Positions 14,483-23,474 of a stretch of DNA of 64,000 bases are shown here, piece after piece. The notes under the pieces were generated by a model. It was not told the DNA's origin, ran no database searches, and saw only the letters and a list, made by a program, of their open reading frames with translations. This DNA comes from Sphaerisporangium melleum (GTDB lineage: Bacteria > Actinomycetota > Actinomycetes > Streptosporangiales > Streptosporangiaceae). The stretch lies in NCBI RefSeq assembly GCF_014646695.1, contig NZ_BMNT01000040.1, forward strand, positions 1 to 64,000. The letters run 5' to 3'. The first letter of the stretch is position 1. The number at the start of each line of letters is the position of its first letter. The position numbers were made by a program, and so were the translations under genes.

Positions 14483-15787
14483 GTGATATCCCGTATCGAC
14501 ATGCGCGGGTCTCTGCCGGAGAACCTGCGCGACGTGCTCCCCCGCGCCGAGCTCGACGTAGAGGCCGCCCTGTCGAAGGTGCGCCCCCTGTGCGACGACG
14601 TGCGCCATAGGGGAGTGGCGGCCGTACGGGAGTGGACCGCCCGCCTCGACGGCGTCGAGCTGGGCGCCACGCGCGTGCCCGTGACGGCGCTCGCCGAGGC
14701 CCTCGCCGGCCTCGACCCGGCCGTCCGCGCCGCGCTGGAGGAGTCCATCCGCCGCGCCCGGCTGGTCCACCGCGACCAGCGGCGCACCGACACCACCACC
14801 GAGGTCGTCCCCGGCGGCACGGTCACCGAGCGCTGGGTCCCCGTCGACCGGGTCGGCCTGTACGTTCCGGGCGGCCGCGCGGTCTATCCCTCCAGCGTCG
14901 TGATGAACGTCGTGCCCGCGCAGGAGGCCGGCGTGCCGTCCCTGGCGGTGAGCTCGCCGCCGCAGGCCGACTTCGGCGGGCTGCCGCACCCCACGATCCT
15001 CGCGGCGTGCGCGCTGCTCGGCGTGGAGGAGGTGTACGCCGTGGGCGGGGCGCAGGCCGTGGCGATGTTCGCCTATGGCACCGAGGAGTGCCCGCCGGTC
15101 ACCATGGTCACCGGGCCGGGCAACATCTGGGTCGCCGCCGCCAAGCGGCTGCTCAAGGGACGCATCGGCATCGACTCCGAGGCCGGCCCCACCGAGATCG
15201 CCGTGCTCGCCGACGACACCGCCGACCCGGCGCACGTCGCCGCCGACCTGATCAGCCAGGCCGAGCACGACGTCATCGCCGCCGCGGTGCTGGTGACCAC
15301 CAGCGAGGCGCTGGCCGACGCCGTCGCGCGCGAGCTGCCCGCCCAGGTGGCCGCCACCAAGCACTCCGGGCGCATCACCGAGGCGCTCGCCGGCCCGCAG
15401 TCGGGCATCGTGCTGGTCTCCTCGCTGGAAGACGGCCTGCGGGTGGTCGACGCCTACGCCGCCGAGCACCTGGAGATCCAGACGGCCGACGCCCACGCGG
15501 TGGCCGCGCGGGTGCGCAACGCCGGCGCGATCTTCATCGGCGCCTACGCCCCGGTGTCGCTGGGCGACTACCTCGCCGGGTCCAACCACGTGCTGCCCAC
15601 CGGGGGCTGCGCCTGCCACTCCTCGGGCCTTTCCGTGCAGACGTTCCTGCGCGGCATCCACGTCGTCGACTACACGCGCGACGCGCTCGCCGGCGCCGCC
15701 GATCACGTGTACGCCCTGTCGGAGGCCGAGGACCTCCCCGCGCACGGCGCCGCCGTCCGGGTGCGCTTCGAGGGAGGCTCGCGATGA
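14483..15787 (+). CDS. hisD: Histidinol dehydrogenase
   Basis: A 434-residue enzyme oxidising L-histidinol to L-histidine with two NAD+, the last step of histidine synthesis. Diagnostic stretches are [84 protein letters not shown] with the zinc-binding and catalytic residues, and EHLEIQTAD. It is first in the his operon and overlaps hisC by ATGA. GTG 14483 sits 6 nt after a TAGACT element, so the operon mRNA probably begins at the hisD start codon. Confidence 0.97.
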   Translation: MISRIDMRGSLPENLRDVLPRAELDVEAALSKVRPLCDDVRHRGVAAVREWTARLDGVELGATRVPVTALAEALAGLDPAVRAALEESIRRARLVHRDQRRTDTTTEVVPGGTVTERWVPVDRVGLYVPGGRAVYPSSVVMNVVPAQEAGVPSLAVSSPPQADFGGLPHPTILAACALLGVEEVYAVGGAQAVAMFAYGTEECPPVTMVTGPGNIWVAAAKRLLKGRIGIDSEAGPTEIAVLADDTADPAHVAADLISQAEHDVIAAAVLVTTSEALADAVARELPAQVAATKHSGRITEALAGPQSGIVLVSSLEDGLRVVDAYAAEHLEIQTADAHAVAARVRNAGAIFIGAYAPVSLGDYLAGSNHVLPTGGCACHSSGLSVQTFLRGIHVVDYTRDALAGAADHVYALSEAEDLPAHGAAVRVRFEGGSR

Positions 15788-16941
15788 CCGCCGGGCGTAT
15801 GCGCCTTTCCGACCTGCCGATCCGTAACGACCTGCGCGGCCGCTCGCCGTACGGCGCGCCGCAGATCGACGCGCCGGTGCTGCTGAACACCAACGAGAAC
15901 CCCTACCCGCCCTCCGAAGGGCTGGTCGCCGACCTGGCCGAGGCCGTGCGCCGTGACGCGGCCACGCTCAACCGCTACCCCGACCGCGAGGTCGTGGCCC
16001 TGCGCGAGGACCTCGCGGACTACCTCGGCCACGGCCTGACCGCCGAGCGGGTGTGGGCGGCCAACGGCTCCAACGAGGTGCTCCAGCAGATCCTGCAGGC
16101 CTTCGGCGGCCCCGGCCGGTCGGCGATGGGCTTCGAGCCGTCGTACTCCATGCACCCGATCATCACGACCGGCGCCGCCACCCGGTGGATCTCCGGCGCC
16201 CGGGAGGACGACTTCGGGCTGGACCCCGGCAAGGCCGTGGCCGCCATCGAGGAGCACCGCCCCGACATCGTCTTCCTGACCAGCCCCAACAACCCGACCG
16301 GCACGGCGCTGCCGCTGGAGGCCATCCAGTGGGTGGTGGAGGCCGCGCCCGGCATGGTGGTGGTCGACGAGGCGTACTTCGAGTTCGCCCGCACCGGCAC
16401 GCCCAGCGCGCTGACGCTGCTGGAGGACAACCCGCGGCTGATCGTCACCCGCACCATGTCCAAGGCGTTCGCCATGGCCGGCACCCGCCTGGGCTATCTC
16501 GCGGCCGACCCCGCGGTGATCGAGGCGCTGCTGCTGGTGCGCCTGCCCTACCACCTGTCCACGCTGACCCAGGCGGCGGCGCGGGTCGCCGTCGCCCACC
16601 GCGGCGAGCTGCTCGGCACGGTCGACCGGCTGCGCGCCGAGCGCGACGCGTGCGTGGCCCGGCTGCGCGGCCAGGGGCTGTCGGTGGCCGACTCCGACGC
16701 CAACTTCGTGCTGTTCGGCCGCTTCGGCGACCGCCGCGCCGTGTGGGAGGGGCTGCTCGAGCACGGCGTGCTGATCCGCGAGGTGGGGCCGCCGGAGTGG
16801 CTGCGCGTCTCCATCGGCACCGCCGACGAGATGGCGACCTTCCATCAGGCCCTGACCGCCGTGCTCCCCACGGCGGACGTCATCCCCGCGCCCGGCCGCC
16901 CCGGGCGTGACGACCCGCAGCAACCCGAGGAGATCGCGTGA
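15784..16941 (+). CDS. hisC: Histidinol-phosphate aminotransferase
   Basis: A 385-residue fold-type I PLP enzyme converting imidazole-acetol phosphate and glutamate to histidinol phosphate. Visible are [14 protein letters not shown] at the N-terminus, [40 protein letters not shown], the PLP Lys in [17 protein letters not shown], and DANFVLFG near the end. ATG 15784 overlaps the hisD stop, and its own stop overlaps the hisB GTG, so the genes are translationally coupled. The C-terminal extension after VLPTADVI is Pro-rich and not part of the fold. Confidence 0.97.
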   Translation: MTAGRMRLSDLPIRNDLRGRSPYGAPQIDAPVLLNTNENPYPPSEGLVADLAEAVRRDAATLNRYPDREVVALREDLADYLGHGLTAERVWAANGSNEVLQQILQAFGGPGRSAMGFEPSYSMHPIITTGAATRWISGAREDDFGLDPGKAVAAIEEHRPDIVFLTSPNNPTGTALPLEAIQWVVEAAPGMVVVDEAYFEFARTGTPSALTLLEDNPRLIVTRTMSKAFAMAGTRLGYLAADPAVIEALLLVRLPYHLSTLTQAAARVAVAHRGELLGTVDRLRAERDACVARLRGQGLSVADSDANFVLFGRFGDRRAVWEGLLEHGVLIREVGPPEWLRVSIGTADEMATFHQALTAVLPTADVIPAPGRPGRDDPQQPEEIA

Positions 16942-17558
16942 CCAGTCCCGCCGCGGACGCGCCGAGGCCGAGGACCGGCCGCGTCGAGCGTACGACCAAG
17001 GAGACCTCCGTGCTGGTGGAGGTCGACCTCGACGGCACCGGCCGGGTCGAGGTGTCCACCGGCGTCGGCTTCTTCGACCACATGCTGGCCCAGCTCGGCA
17101 AGCACGGCCTGTTCGACCTGACGGTCAAGACCGATGGCGACCTGCACATCGACTCCCACCACACCATCGAGGACACCGCCCTGGCGCTGGGCGCGGCGTT
17201 CCGGGAGGCGCTGGGCGACAAGTCGGGCATCCGGCGGTTCGGTAACGCGTCCTGCCCGCTGGACGAGGCGCTCGCCGAGGTCACCGTCGACCTGTCCGGC
17301 CGTCCCTACCTCGTGCACACCGAGCCCGAGGGCATGGCCCCGATGATCGGCCCCGACTACGACACCACGCTGACCCGGCACATCCTGGAGTCGTTCGTCG
17401 CCCAGGCGGCCGTCTGCCTGCACGTGCGGGTGCCGTACGGGCGCAACGCCCACCACATCGTCGAGGCGCAGTTCAAGGCGCTGGCCCGCGCGCTGCGGGC
17501 GGCCAGCGAGCGCGACCCGCGGGCCACCGGCGTGCCGAGCACCAAGGGGGTGCTGTGA
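16938..17558 (+). CDS. hisB: Imidazoleglycerol-phosphate dehydratase
   Basis: A 206-residue monofunctional dehydratase (no N-terminal phosphatase domain, as in other actinobacteria). Manganese-ligand motifs of both halves are present: [36 protein letters not shown] and [18 protein letters not shown]. It dehydrates imidazole glycerol phosphate to imidazole acetol phosphate. GTG 16938 overlaps the hisC stop; the stop overlaps the start of a 51-residue membrane protein. Confidence 0.97.
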   Translation: MTSPAADAPRPRTGRVERTTKETSVLVEVDLDGTGRVEVSTGVGFFDHMLAQLGKHGLFDLTVKTDGDLHIDSHHTIEDTALALGAAFREALGDKSGIRRFGNASCPLDEALAEVTVDLSGRPYLVHTEPEGMAPMIGPDYDTTLTRHILESFVAQAAVCLHVRVPYGRNAHHIVEAQFKALARALRAASERDPRATGVPSTKGVL

Positions 17559-17710
17559 CCGGCAACTGGACCGCCATCGCCATGATCTTCGTGGCGCTGT
17601 TCCTGCTGGGCGGGGTCTTCTCCTTCATCAAGCAGGGCATCAAGGCCGGCGCCGCCGTCTGCGGCGTCGGCGCGGCGCTGGCGCTGGTCGCGGGGGTGCT
17701 GTGGTGGTGA
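17555..17710 (+). CDS. 51-residue membrane protein embedded between hisB and hisH
   Basis: GTG 17555 overlaps the hisB stop (GTGA) and its own TGA at 17708-17710 overlaps the best hisH start (GTG 17707), so the reading frame is locked into the operon by two 4-bp couplings. The protein reads [20 protein letters not shown], then a short basic loop FIKQGIKAG and a second hydrophobic segment ending [10 protein letters not shown]: two membrane helices and almost nothing else. There is no enzymatic motif. Coupling on both sides argues that it is a real gene. A role in tethering HisH/HisF or in transport is speculation. Confidence 0.75.
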   Translation: MTGNWTAIAMIFVALFLLGGVFSFIKQGIKAGAAVCGVGAALALVAGVLWW

Positions 17711-18333
17711 ACGTCGTCATCCTCGACTACGGCTCGGGCAACCTGCGCTCGGCCGAGCGGGCGCTGGCCCGCACCGGCGCCCAGGTGACCGTGACCGCCG
17801 ACCACGACGCCGCCATGGCCGCCGACGGGCTGGTCGTCCCCGGCGTCGGCGCGTTCTCGGCCTGCATGAGCGGGCTGAAGGCCGTACGCGGCGACCAGAT
17901 CATCGGGCGCCGCCTGGCCGGCGGCCGGCCGGTGCTCGGCATCTGCGTGGGCATGCAGATCCTCTTCGCCGAGGGCGTCGAGCACGGCGAGCACACCGAG
18001 GGGTGCGGCGAGTGGCCGGGCGTGGTGGAGCGGCTGGAGGCCCCGGTGCTGCCGCACATGGGGTGGAACACCGTCCAGGCCCCCGAAGAGTCGGTGCTGT
18101 TCGCCGGGCTGGACGACGCGACCCGCTTCTACTTCGTCCACTCCTACGGCGTGCGCAAGTGGGAGCTGACCCCCGGTGACGGCTTCCAGGCGCCGCTGGT
18201 CACCTGGGCCGAGCACGGTGTGCCGTTCGTCGCCGCGGTGGAGAACGGCCCGCTGATGGCCACCCAGTTCCACCCGGAGAAGTCCGGCGACGCGGGCGCC
18301 GCCCTGCTGAAGAACTGGGTGGGCACGCTGTGA
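17707..18333 (+). CDS. hisH: Imidazole glycerol phosphate synthase, glutaminase subunit
   Basis: A 208-residue class I glutamine amidotransferase that supplies ammonia to HisF. Motifs are [26 protein letters not shown], the nucleophile Cys in [11 protein letters not shown], and the His-Glu pair in [13 protein letters not shown]. Three GTG codons in a row (17701, 17704, 17707) could start it; 17707 is preferred because it gives the conserved MNVVILDYG beginning and a 4-bp overlap with the preceding gene. Confidence 0.96.
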   Translation: MNVVILDYGSGNLRSAERALARTGAQVTVTADHDAAMAADGLVVPGVGAFSACMSGLKAVRGDQIIGRRLAGGRPVLGICVGMQILFAEGVEHGEHTEGCGEWPGVVERLEAPVLPHMGWNTVQAPEESVLFAGLDDATRFYFVHSYGVRKWELTPGDGFQAPLVTWAEHGVPFVAAVENGPLMATQFHPEKSGDAGAALLKNWVGTL

Positions 18334-18378
18334 CCCTCCCGCCGCGCCCGGCTCGTTCCCCGTGGTAGTGGTGCGCCG

Positions 18379-18717
18379 GTGAGCAAAGAACGCGCGCGCC
18401 GCCGCGCCCAGCGGGAGGCCGAGAAGGCCCGGCAGGCCGCAGTGCGCGCCGCGCGCGAGGCGCGACGGGCCCGGTGGCGCCGGATGCGCGCCCGGGTGAC
18501 CGCCGCGGTGCCCCGCCCGGTGCGGGTGGCCCGCCAGGGCGGGCTGATCGCCCGGCGGCACCGCGCGCAGAACGCCGTGATGGCGCTGCTGTTCGTGCTC
18601 GTGCAGGCCGGTTCCTGGTTGCTGCTGTCCACCTGGGCGGCCCGGCTGGGCGCCCTGGTGTTGTCCCTTCTGCTGCTGCCGGTGCTCGTCACCGTCCTCT
18701 TCGACCGGAGGTCCTAG
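18379..18717 (+). CDS. Small basic membrane protein in the his operon
   Basis: A 112-residue protein starting at GTG 18379. The first 60 residues are an Arg/Ala-rich helix ([17 protein letters not shown] and [18 protein letters not shown]), probably a basic coiled coil facing the cytosol. Two hydrophobic helices follow ([18 protein letters not shown] and [19 protein letters not shown]), with a short DRRS end. It lies 45 bp after hisH and 4 bp before hisA, so it is part of the operon. Similar short proteins occur in actinomycete his clusters; function unknown. Confidence 0.75.
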   Translation: MSKERARRRAQREAEKARQAAVRAAREARRARWRRMRARVTAAVPRPVRVARQGGLIARRHRAQNAVMALLFVLVQAGSWLLLSTWAARLGALVLSLLLLPVLVTVLFDRRS

Positions 18718-18721
18718 AACA

Positions 18722-19444
18722 ATGTCGCTGGTGCTGTTGCCCGCCGTGGACGTCGCCGACGGGAAGGCCGTGCGCCTCGTGCAGGGTGAGGCGGGTACGG
18801 AGACCTCCTACGGTGACCCGCTCGCCGCGGCGCTGGCCTGGCAGCGTGCGGGCGCCGAGTGGATCCACCTGGTGGACCTGGACGCCGCGTTCGGCCGGGG
18901 TTCCAACCGCGAGCTGCTGGCCTCGGTGGTGGCCGCGCTGGACGTCCAGGTCGAGCTGTCCGGCGGCATCCGCGACGACGCGTCGCTGGAGGCCGCGCTG
19001 GCCACCGGCTGCCGCCGGGTGAACATCGGCACCGCCGCCCTGGAGGACCCCGCCTGGTGCTCCAAGATCATCGCCGAGTACGGCGACCGCATCGCCGTCG
19101 GCCTGGACGTGCGCGGCACCACGCTGGCCGCGCGCGGCTGGACCAAGGAGGGCGGCGACCTGTGGGAGGTGCTCGACCGCCTGGAGGCCGACGGCTGCCC
19201 GCGCTACGTCCTCACCGACGTCACCAAGGACGGCACCCTGCGCGGCCCCAACCTCGACCTGCTGCGCCAGGTCTGCGCCCGCACCGACAAGCCGGTGATC
19301 GCCAGCGGTGGCGTCTCGTCCCTGGACGACCTGCGGGCGCTGGCCACGCTGGTTCCCGAGGGCGTGGAGGGCGCCATCGTGGGCAAGGCGCTGTACGCGC
19401 AGGCGTTCACGCTGGAGGAGGCCCTCGCGGCGGTGCGGGCATGA
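18722..19444 (+). CDS. priA: Phosphoribosyl isomerase A (HisA, probably bifunctional HisA/TrpF)
   Basis: A 240-residue TIM barrel. Visible: [20 protein letters not shown] with the first catalytic Asp, [67 protein letters not shown] with the second catalytic Asp, and [12 protein letters not shown]. It isomerises ProFAR in histidine synthesis. In actinobacteria lacking trpF the same protein (PriA) also isomerises phosphoribosyl anthranilate. No trpF is present in the trp cluster of this window and the GWTKEGGD loop is of PriA type, so dual function is likely but not proven by sequence. Confidence 0.93.
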   Translation: MSLVLLPAVDVADGKAVRLVQGEAGTETSYGDPLAAALAWQRAGAEWIHLVDLDAAFGRGSNRELLASVVAALDVQVELSGGIRDDASLEAALATGCRRVNIGTAALEDPAWCSKIIAEYGDRIAVGLDVRGTTLAARGWTKEGGDLWEVLDRLEADGCPRYVLTDVTKDGTLRGPNLDLLRQVCARTDKPVIASGGVSSLDDLRALATLVPEGVEGAIVGKALYAQAFTLEEALAAVRA

Positions 19445-20211
19445 CCGTCGCCGTACGGGTGATCCCCTGCCTGGACGTCGACGCGGGGCGGGTCGTCAAG
19501 GGGGTCAACTTCGAGAACCTCAGGGACGCCGGCGACCCGGTCGAGCTGGCCCGGCGCTACGACGCCGAGGGCGCAGACGAGCTGACCTTCCTGGACATCA
19601 CCGCCTCCTCCGGCGACCGCGAGACCATGATCGACGTGGTCCGCCGCACCGCCGAGCAGGTGTTCATCCCGCTCACCGTCGGCGGGGGAGTGCGCGCCGT
19701 GGAGGACGTCGACCGCCTGCTGCGCGCCGGCGCCGACAAGGTGGCGCTCAACACCGCCGCCATCGCCCGTCCCGAGCTGCTCACCGAGGCGTCGCGCCGG
19801 TTCGGCGCCCAGTGCGTCGTGCTGTCGGTGGACGCCCGGCGCGTCGTGGACGGCGAGCCCACCCGGTCGGGGTTCGAGGTCACCACGCACGGTGGGCGGC
19901 GCGGCACCGGCATCGACGCCGTCGAGTGGGCGCGCCGCGGCCAGGAGCTCGGTGCCGGGGAGATCCTGCTGAACTCCATGGACGGGGACGGCACCAAGGA
20001 CGGCTACGACCTGGAGATGATCAAGGCGGTGCGGGCCGCGGTCACCGTGCCGGTGATCGCCAGTGGCGGCGCCGGTGCGCTGGAGCACTTCCCGCCGGCG
20101 GTGGACGCGGGGGCGGACGCCGTTCTCGCCGCCAGCGTCTTCCACTTCGGCCAGCTCGCGATCTCCGACGTCAAGCGCGCCTTGCGCGCCGCGGGCCACC
20201 CCGTCCGCTGA
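19441..20211 (+). CDS. hisF: Imidazole glycerol phosphate synthase, cyclase subunit
   Basis: A 256-residue TIM barrel using HisH-derived ammonia to form imidazole glycerol phosphate and AICAR. Motifs are [17 protein letters not shown] with the catalytic Asp, [59 protein letters not shown] with the second Asp, and [16 protein letters not shown] 19441 overlaps the hisA stop. It is the last gene of the operon and is followed by a strong 20-bp hairpin. Confidence 0.97.
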   Translation: MTVAVRVIPCLDVDAGRVVKGVNFENLRDAGDPVELARRYDAEGADELTFLDITASSGDRETMIDVVRRTAEQVFIPLTVGGGVRAVEDVDRLLRAGADKVALNTAAIARPELLTEASRRFGAQCVVLSVDARRVVDGEPTRSGFEVTTHGGRRGTGIDAVEWARRGQELGAGEILLNSMDGDGTKDGYDLEMIKAVRAAVTVPVIASGGAGALEHFPPAVDAGADAVLAASVFHFGQLAISDVKRALRAAGHPVR

Positions 20212-20239
20212 GCGGCCACCAACGGTCGTCCTGACCGGT

Positions 20240-20285
20240 CAGGAGTCCTGTGCGGTGCGATCACGCGCACCGCACAGGACTCCTG
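20240..20285 (+). terminator. Strong hairpin terminator after the his operon
   Basis: A perfect 20-bp stem, CAGGAGTCCTGTGCGGTGCG (20240-20259) against its complement at 20266-20285, with a 6-nt loop. There is no U-tract. Confidence 0.8.
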
Positions 20286-20498
20286 CGTCGTTCCGGCGCG
20301 GGGTGGGGGACAGGCGTGACCTGGGGCGATCGGCCGCCGTCGGGTGGAAGGCGGTGAGCCGGGCGAGCCGAACCTGTTTTGTTACCCGGAGGGAACGGTC
20401 CATAACCGCTCGAATGGTGGAATGTCTTCGCGCGTCAGATGGTGATCCGCTACGGTCATGCGGGTTCTTCTACGGTGTCGCAGACTCGAGGATTCTCC

Positions 20499-21875
20499 GT
20501 GACCACTCCCCCCACCCCCCGGCAACCGGATTCTCCCTACCAGCAGGGCTCGGCCTATCCGGGAACGCACCAGCACGATCCCCTCGGGCAGCCGGGCGGT
20601 GCGCCGTACGCCGCGCAGCAGCAGGCCGCCCCCGGGCAGGACCCGCTGTCCGGCCAGGGGTATGCGAGCCAGGGCCACGCCACGCCGCAGCAGGGGGTGT
20701 ACCCGCAGGCGCCCTACGGGAGCGGAGCGTCAGAGGGGTACGCCCCGCAGCCGGGGCACGGTGGCGGGCAGGGTGCCTACCAGGGGCAGCAGGGCGGGTA
20801 CGACGCGCGGCCGGGCCAGAGCGCGGCCTACGGCACGCAGGCCGGTCACCCCGGTGATCACGGGCAGGGGTGGCCGGGCCACGCCGCCCAGCAGGACGGG
20901 TACGGCGCCCAGCCCGGGTACGGGGCGCAGACCGGTCAGAGCGCGTACGGCGGTCAGGCGGACCAGGCCGGGCATGGGACGCAGGCCGGTCAGGGCGGAT
21001 ACGGCGCGCAGCCCGGGTACGGGGCGCAGGCCGGTCAGAGCGCGTACGGCGGGCAGGCCGACCAGGGCGGCCACGGGGTGCAGGCCGGGTACGGCGGTCA
21101 GGCCGGTCAGGCCGAATACGGAGGCCGGAGCGGCCAGGGCGGGTACGGTGGCTCGCCCGGGCAGGTGGCCGTCGGGTACCCGCCGCAGACTCAGGATCCC
21201 TCCCAGCAGGCGCAGGGGCAGGGCTACCCGCAGCCTCCGGACCCCTACCAGCAGGCCCAGGATCCGTACCGGCAGGGGCACCCGCAGGGGGGAGCGGTCC
21301 CGGATCCCTATCAGCAGCACTACGGTCAGGGACGGCAGCCGGCGCAGGACCCGTACGCCCCGCAGGGCGGTCAGGGGCAACAGCAGGCACAGGACCCGTA
21401 CGCCCAGCGGCCGCAGGGGCAGGATCCCTACGCCCAGCAGGGCGGCGGTGGACAGTGGCAGCCCACCGAGCCCGCGGCCCCGGCCAAGAAGAAGGTGACC
21501 GGCAAGCTGCTCGGCGCGCTCGGCGCGGTGGGCATCTTCGTGGTGATCGCGGCCGTCAAGTTCGGCGCCGGTTTCGTGCTGGGCGAGGGCGTCGGCGCGG
21601 TCGGCGACCAGGTGACCGGCGCTCCCCGCATCGCCGATGTCGGTGACTGCATGGCGGGGCAGAACGAGAACAGTCTGAAGGTCGTCGACTGCAAGGACGC
21701 CGGCGTGGAGTGGAAGGTCTCCCAGAAGGTCGAGGGCAAGACCGAGGCGCAGTTCGACGCGGACAAGGAGTTCACCATGTGCCGCGACAAAAAGGTCACT
21801 TCGGCCTACTGGGAGGGAGAGCGGGGCGGCGCCGGCTGGGTCCTGTGCCTGATCCCGGCCGGCAAGAAGGGCTGA
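20499..21875 (+). CDS. Gln/Gly/Tyr-repeat membrane protein with a C-terminal extracytoplasmic domain
   Basis: A 458-residue protein. GTG 20499 (VTTPPTPRQPDSPYQQ) follows GAGG by 7 nt and is preferred over the upstream GTG at 20439. Residues 1-325 are low-complexity, built of YGxQ, PYxQQ, GQAGQ and DPYAQ units, including a 33-residue tandem repeat. A single membrane helix follows around residues 340-365 (LLGALGAVGIFVVIAAVKFG). The C-terminal 90-residue domain has four Cys (VGDCMA, VVDCKD, FTMCRD, WVLCLI), suggesting two disulfides outside the cell, and resembles actinobacterial domains found behind Pro/Gln-rich tails. Function unknown; a phase-separating or wall-spanning tail is possible. Confidence 0.8.
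   Translation: MTTPPTPRQPDSPYQQGSAYPGTHQHDPLGQPGGAPYAAQQQAAPGQDPLSGQGYASQGHATPQQGVYPQAPYGSGASEGYAPQPGHGGGQGAYQGQQGGYDARPGQSAAYGTQAGHPGDHGQGWPGHAAQQDGYGAQPGYGAQTGQSAYGGQADQAGHGTQAGQGGYGAQPGYGAQAGQSAYGGQADQGGHGVQAGYGGQAGQAEYGGRSGQGGYGGSPGQVAVGYPPQTQDPSQQAQGQGYPQPPDPYQQAQDPYRQGHPQGGAVPDPYQQHYGQGRQPAQDPYAPQGGQGQQQAQDPYAQRPQGQDPYAQQGGGGQWQPTEPAAPAKKKVTGKLLGALGAVGIFVVIAAVKFGAGFVLGEGVGAVGDQVTGAPRIADVGDCMAGQNENSLKVVDCKDAGVEWKVSQKVEGKTEAQFDADKEFTMCRDKKVTSAYWEGERGGAGWVLCLIPAGKKG
20901..21098 (+). repeat. Two tandem copies of a 99-bp coding repeat
   Basis: Copies start at 20901 and 21000. They encode YGAQPGYGAQTGQSAYGGQA and YGAQPGYGAQAGQSAYGGQA followed by diverged 13-residue tails. Exactly 99 bp (33 codons) separates them, so expansion or contraction keeps the frame. 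Confidence 0.85.
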
Positions 21876-21903
21876 CCGCGCTCCGGACGTCCGCCGCGAC
21901 TGG

Positions 21904-21930
21904 CCTGGTGCGGGTTTGACCCGCACCGGG
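21904..21930 (+). terminator. Hairpin terminator
   Basis: GGTGCGGGT (21907-21915) pairs with ACCCGCACC (21919-21927) around a TTG loop, 30 bp after the stop of the repeat protein. Confidence 0.65.
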
Positions 21931-21945
21931 CCGGGCAGGCGCAAC

Positions 21946-21981
21946 CCCGGGTACACCGCGATCGGCTTCGGCGTACCCGGG
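21946..21981. terminator. Second hairpin between convergent genes
   Basis: CCCGGGTAC (21946-21954) pairs with GTACCCGGG (21973-21981). Placed between the repeat protein and the convergent small membrane protein, it may stop transcription from the opposite side. Confidence 0.5.
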
Positions 21982-22049
21982 CATGGCTCAGCGGCCCACG
22001 TCGGCGAGGCGGGAGGCTGCCGGGGGCCGGAGGAGGTGATGCCGCCCGG

Positions 22050-22220
22050 TCAGGCGGTAAGGCGCGAGAAGAACAGAGCGAGCTGCCCGGCACCGTTGGT
22101 GATGCCGTCGAAGACTCCTCTGACCGCCGAGGCGGCTTCGGCCGGCCGGGAGTACAGATAGAAGACCACGAACGCGATCGCGAGGTACGTGAGTACCTTC
22201 TTGGTTCTCGCCGTTAACAT
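22050..22220 (-). CDS. 56-residue membrane protein
   Basis: ATG 22220 follows GGGAGGAAG, a strong ribosome binding site. The sequence MLTARTKKVLTYLAIAFVVF is one membrane helix with a positively charged inside, followed by an amphipathic segment SAVRGVFDGITNGAGQLALF and SRLTA. It matches the look of short conserved actinobacterial membrane proteins. The longer in-frame reading from 22367 has no ribosome binding site and is rejected. Function unknown. Confidence 0.7.
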   Translation of the reverse strand: MLTARTKKVLTYLAIAFVVFYLYSRPAEAASAVRGVFDGITNGAGQLALFFSRLTA

Positions 22221-22487
22221 CGGACTTCCTCCCGAGCACTCTGGCGTGGCCCTGTGAGACGGCGGGACGGCCGACCTTCCGGGACGGTTGCACCGTTCCC
22301 GAAAGATCATAGCCACGGGTCGGCAATTGCGGGCTGCCGGCACCGCTGATCCCGCCATGTCGTGCAACGAACATCATTCCCTACTCGGATCCGCAATCTA
22401 CGGACCAGTAGGGCTATGTAGCGACATGGCTAATATCGTGGGCGCGCGAGGCTGCGCTGGGCACCTTTCTGGTTGCGGACTGTACGA
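22221..22487. other. 267-bp intergenic region, AT-richer
   Basis: Between two minus-strand genes. It includes CCCTACT (22379-22385) and AGTAGGG (22407-22413), complementary arms 21 bp apart, near the likely promoter of the 56-residue protein. No coding frame is supported. Confidence 0.35.
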
Positions 22488-23123
22488 TCACACGCCCAGG
22501 TCGGCGGCGCGCAGGCGCTCGACGGCGGCCTGGTCGCCCTCGTAGGTGAGGCGGGCGTGCTCCTGCCGGCCGAAGGCGAACAGCAGCAGCTCCATGGGCT
22601 CGCCGGTCACGACGACGCGCGGCTCGGCCTTCTTGCCGCCCGCCTTGCGTCCGTCGGGCAGCCGCATGACCACTCCGACCGGCGCCTTGCGCAGCATGAA
22701 CGGCGCGCCGGTGCTGAGCCGCTTCCACACGGTCTCGTTCAGGCCGGCCGGCAGCTCGCGCGGCTCCCACCCCGGCGCGGCCCGCCGGACGTCCTCGTGG
22801 TGGACGAGGAACTCCAGCATGTTCACCAGCATGTCGACGGCCGGCACCAGGCCGTACGGTGACCAGCGCGGCGGCCCCTGGCGGACGGTGTCCACCAGCT
22901 CGGGGTAGCTCCGTCCCGTCTTGATCCGCTGCTGTACGGAGGCGGTGTACCCGGCGAGCGGCTTGACGGCGATGCCGGGCGCGGCGTCCAGCCTGCGCTC
23001 GCGCAGCACGAGATGGGCGGCCAGGTCGGCCGTCGTCCACCCCGCGCACAGTGTGGGGGCGTCGGGGCCGAGACGGTCGAGCAGATCACACAGGGCGGCG
23101 CGCTCGGCGCGTGCGTAGGTCAC
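22488..23123 (-). CDS. TIGR03085-type DinB-like protein (mycothiol-dependent enzyme fold)
   Basis: A 211-residue protein of the DinB/maleylpyruvate-isomerase N-terminal fold. The metal-binding pattern of the family is visible: an N-terminal helix ending in GPDAPTLCAGWTTADLAAHL with a conserved His, then FLVHHEDVRRAAPGWEPR with the HHEDVRRA motif, and a C-terminal sterol-carrier-like stretch VVTGEPMELLLFAFGRQ. Such enzymes often use mycothiol as a cofactor; that is family knowledge, not visible here. GTG 23123 is chosen because TAGGGT lies 7 nt upstream and the fold starts immediately. Confidence 0.8.
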   Translation of the reverse strand: MTYARAERAALCDLLDRLGPDAPTLCAGWTTADLAAHLVLRERRLDAAPGIAVKPLAGYTASVQQRIKTGRSYPELVDTVRQGPPRWSPYGLVPAVDMLVNMLEFLVHHEDVRRAAPGWEPRELPAGLNETVWKRLSTGAPFMLRKAPVGVVMRLPDGRKAGGKKAEPRVVVTGEPMELLLFAFGRQEHARLTYEGDQAAVERLRAADLGV

Positions 23124-23130
23124 TCTGATC

Positions 23131-23136
23131 ACCCTA
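23131..23136 (-). promoter_or_regulatory. Leaderless -10 element (TAGGGT) for the DinB-like gene
   Basis: On the minus strand TAGGGT is followed by GATCAGA (7 nt) and the GTG start, with no Shine-Dalgarno sequence. Confidence 0.5.
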
Positions 23137-23474
23137 ATCGCGTCCGGGGCTCGACCCCGCGCAGCGTGTTCGCCGGGCTCCGCCGCCCTTCGCCGCACGG
23201 GCGGACCCGCCGCGCCGCACCGATGACCATCCCCGACCGACGGTAGTTCGCTCGGTAGCTCCACTTATGCCCGTCATATACGCCTCTGGGGATGTATGGG
23301 GCTAATGCTAGGAAAGTTGCTGTCGCGGGCGGAGTGGGAGTGTTTCGGGGGTGGGCGGTAGGGGTGGGAATAAATGGGTTGCCGCGGATGATAGGCATTA
23401 GGGCGGACCGGTTCCCCCGGCGAGCTCGGACCGGCCCGCCTGGCCTCCGTCCCCCGATCGAGAGGATCCCCCGC
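23137..23474. other. 338-bp divergent intergenic region
   Basis: Separates the DinB-like gene from the ABC exporter operon. The segment 23260-23400 is unusually AT-rich for this genome (TTATGC, TATACG, TAATGC, TAGGAA) and probably holds the exporter promoter. No gene is supported. Confidence 0.4.

Noticed and set aside
13670-15745. A long minus-strand frame opposite hisD running into the ybaK region
   Set aside because: It is antisense to the well-supported hisD, and its composition is typical of a third-position GC artefact.
20880-21440. Possible CRISPR-like or satellite repeat array
   Set aside because: The periodicity comes from codons for Tyr-Gly-Gln-rich protein repeats; there are no constant repeats with variable spacers.
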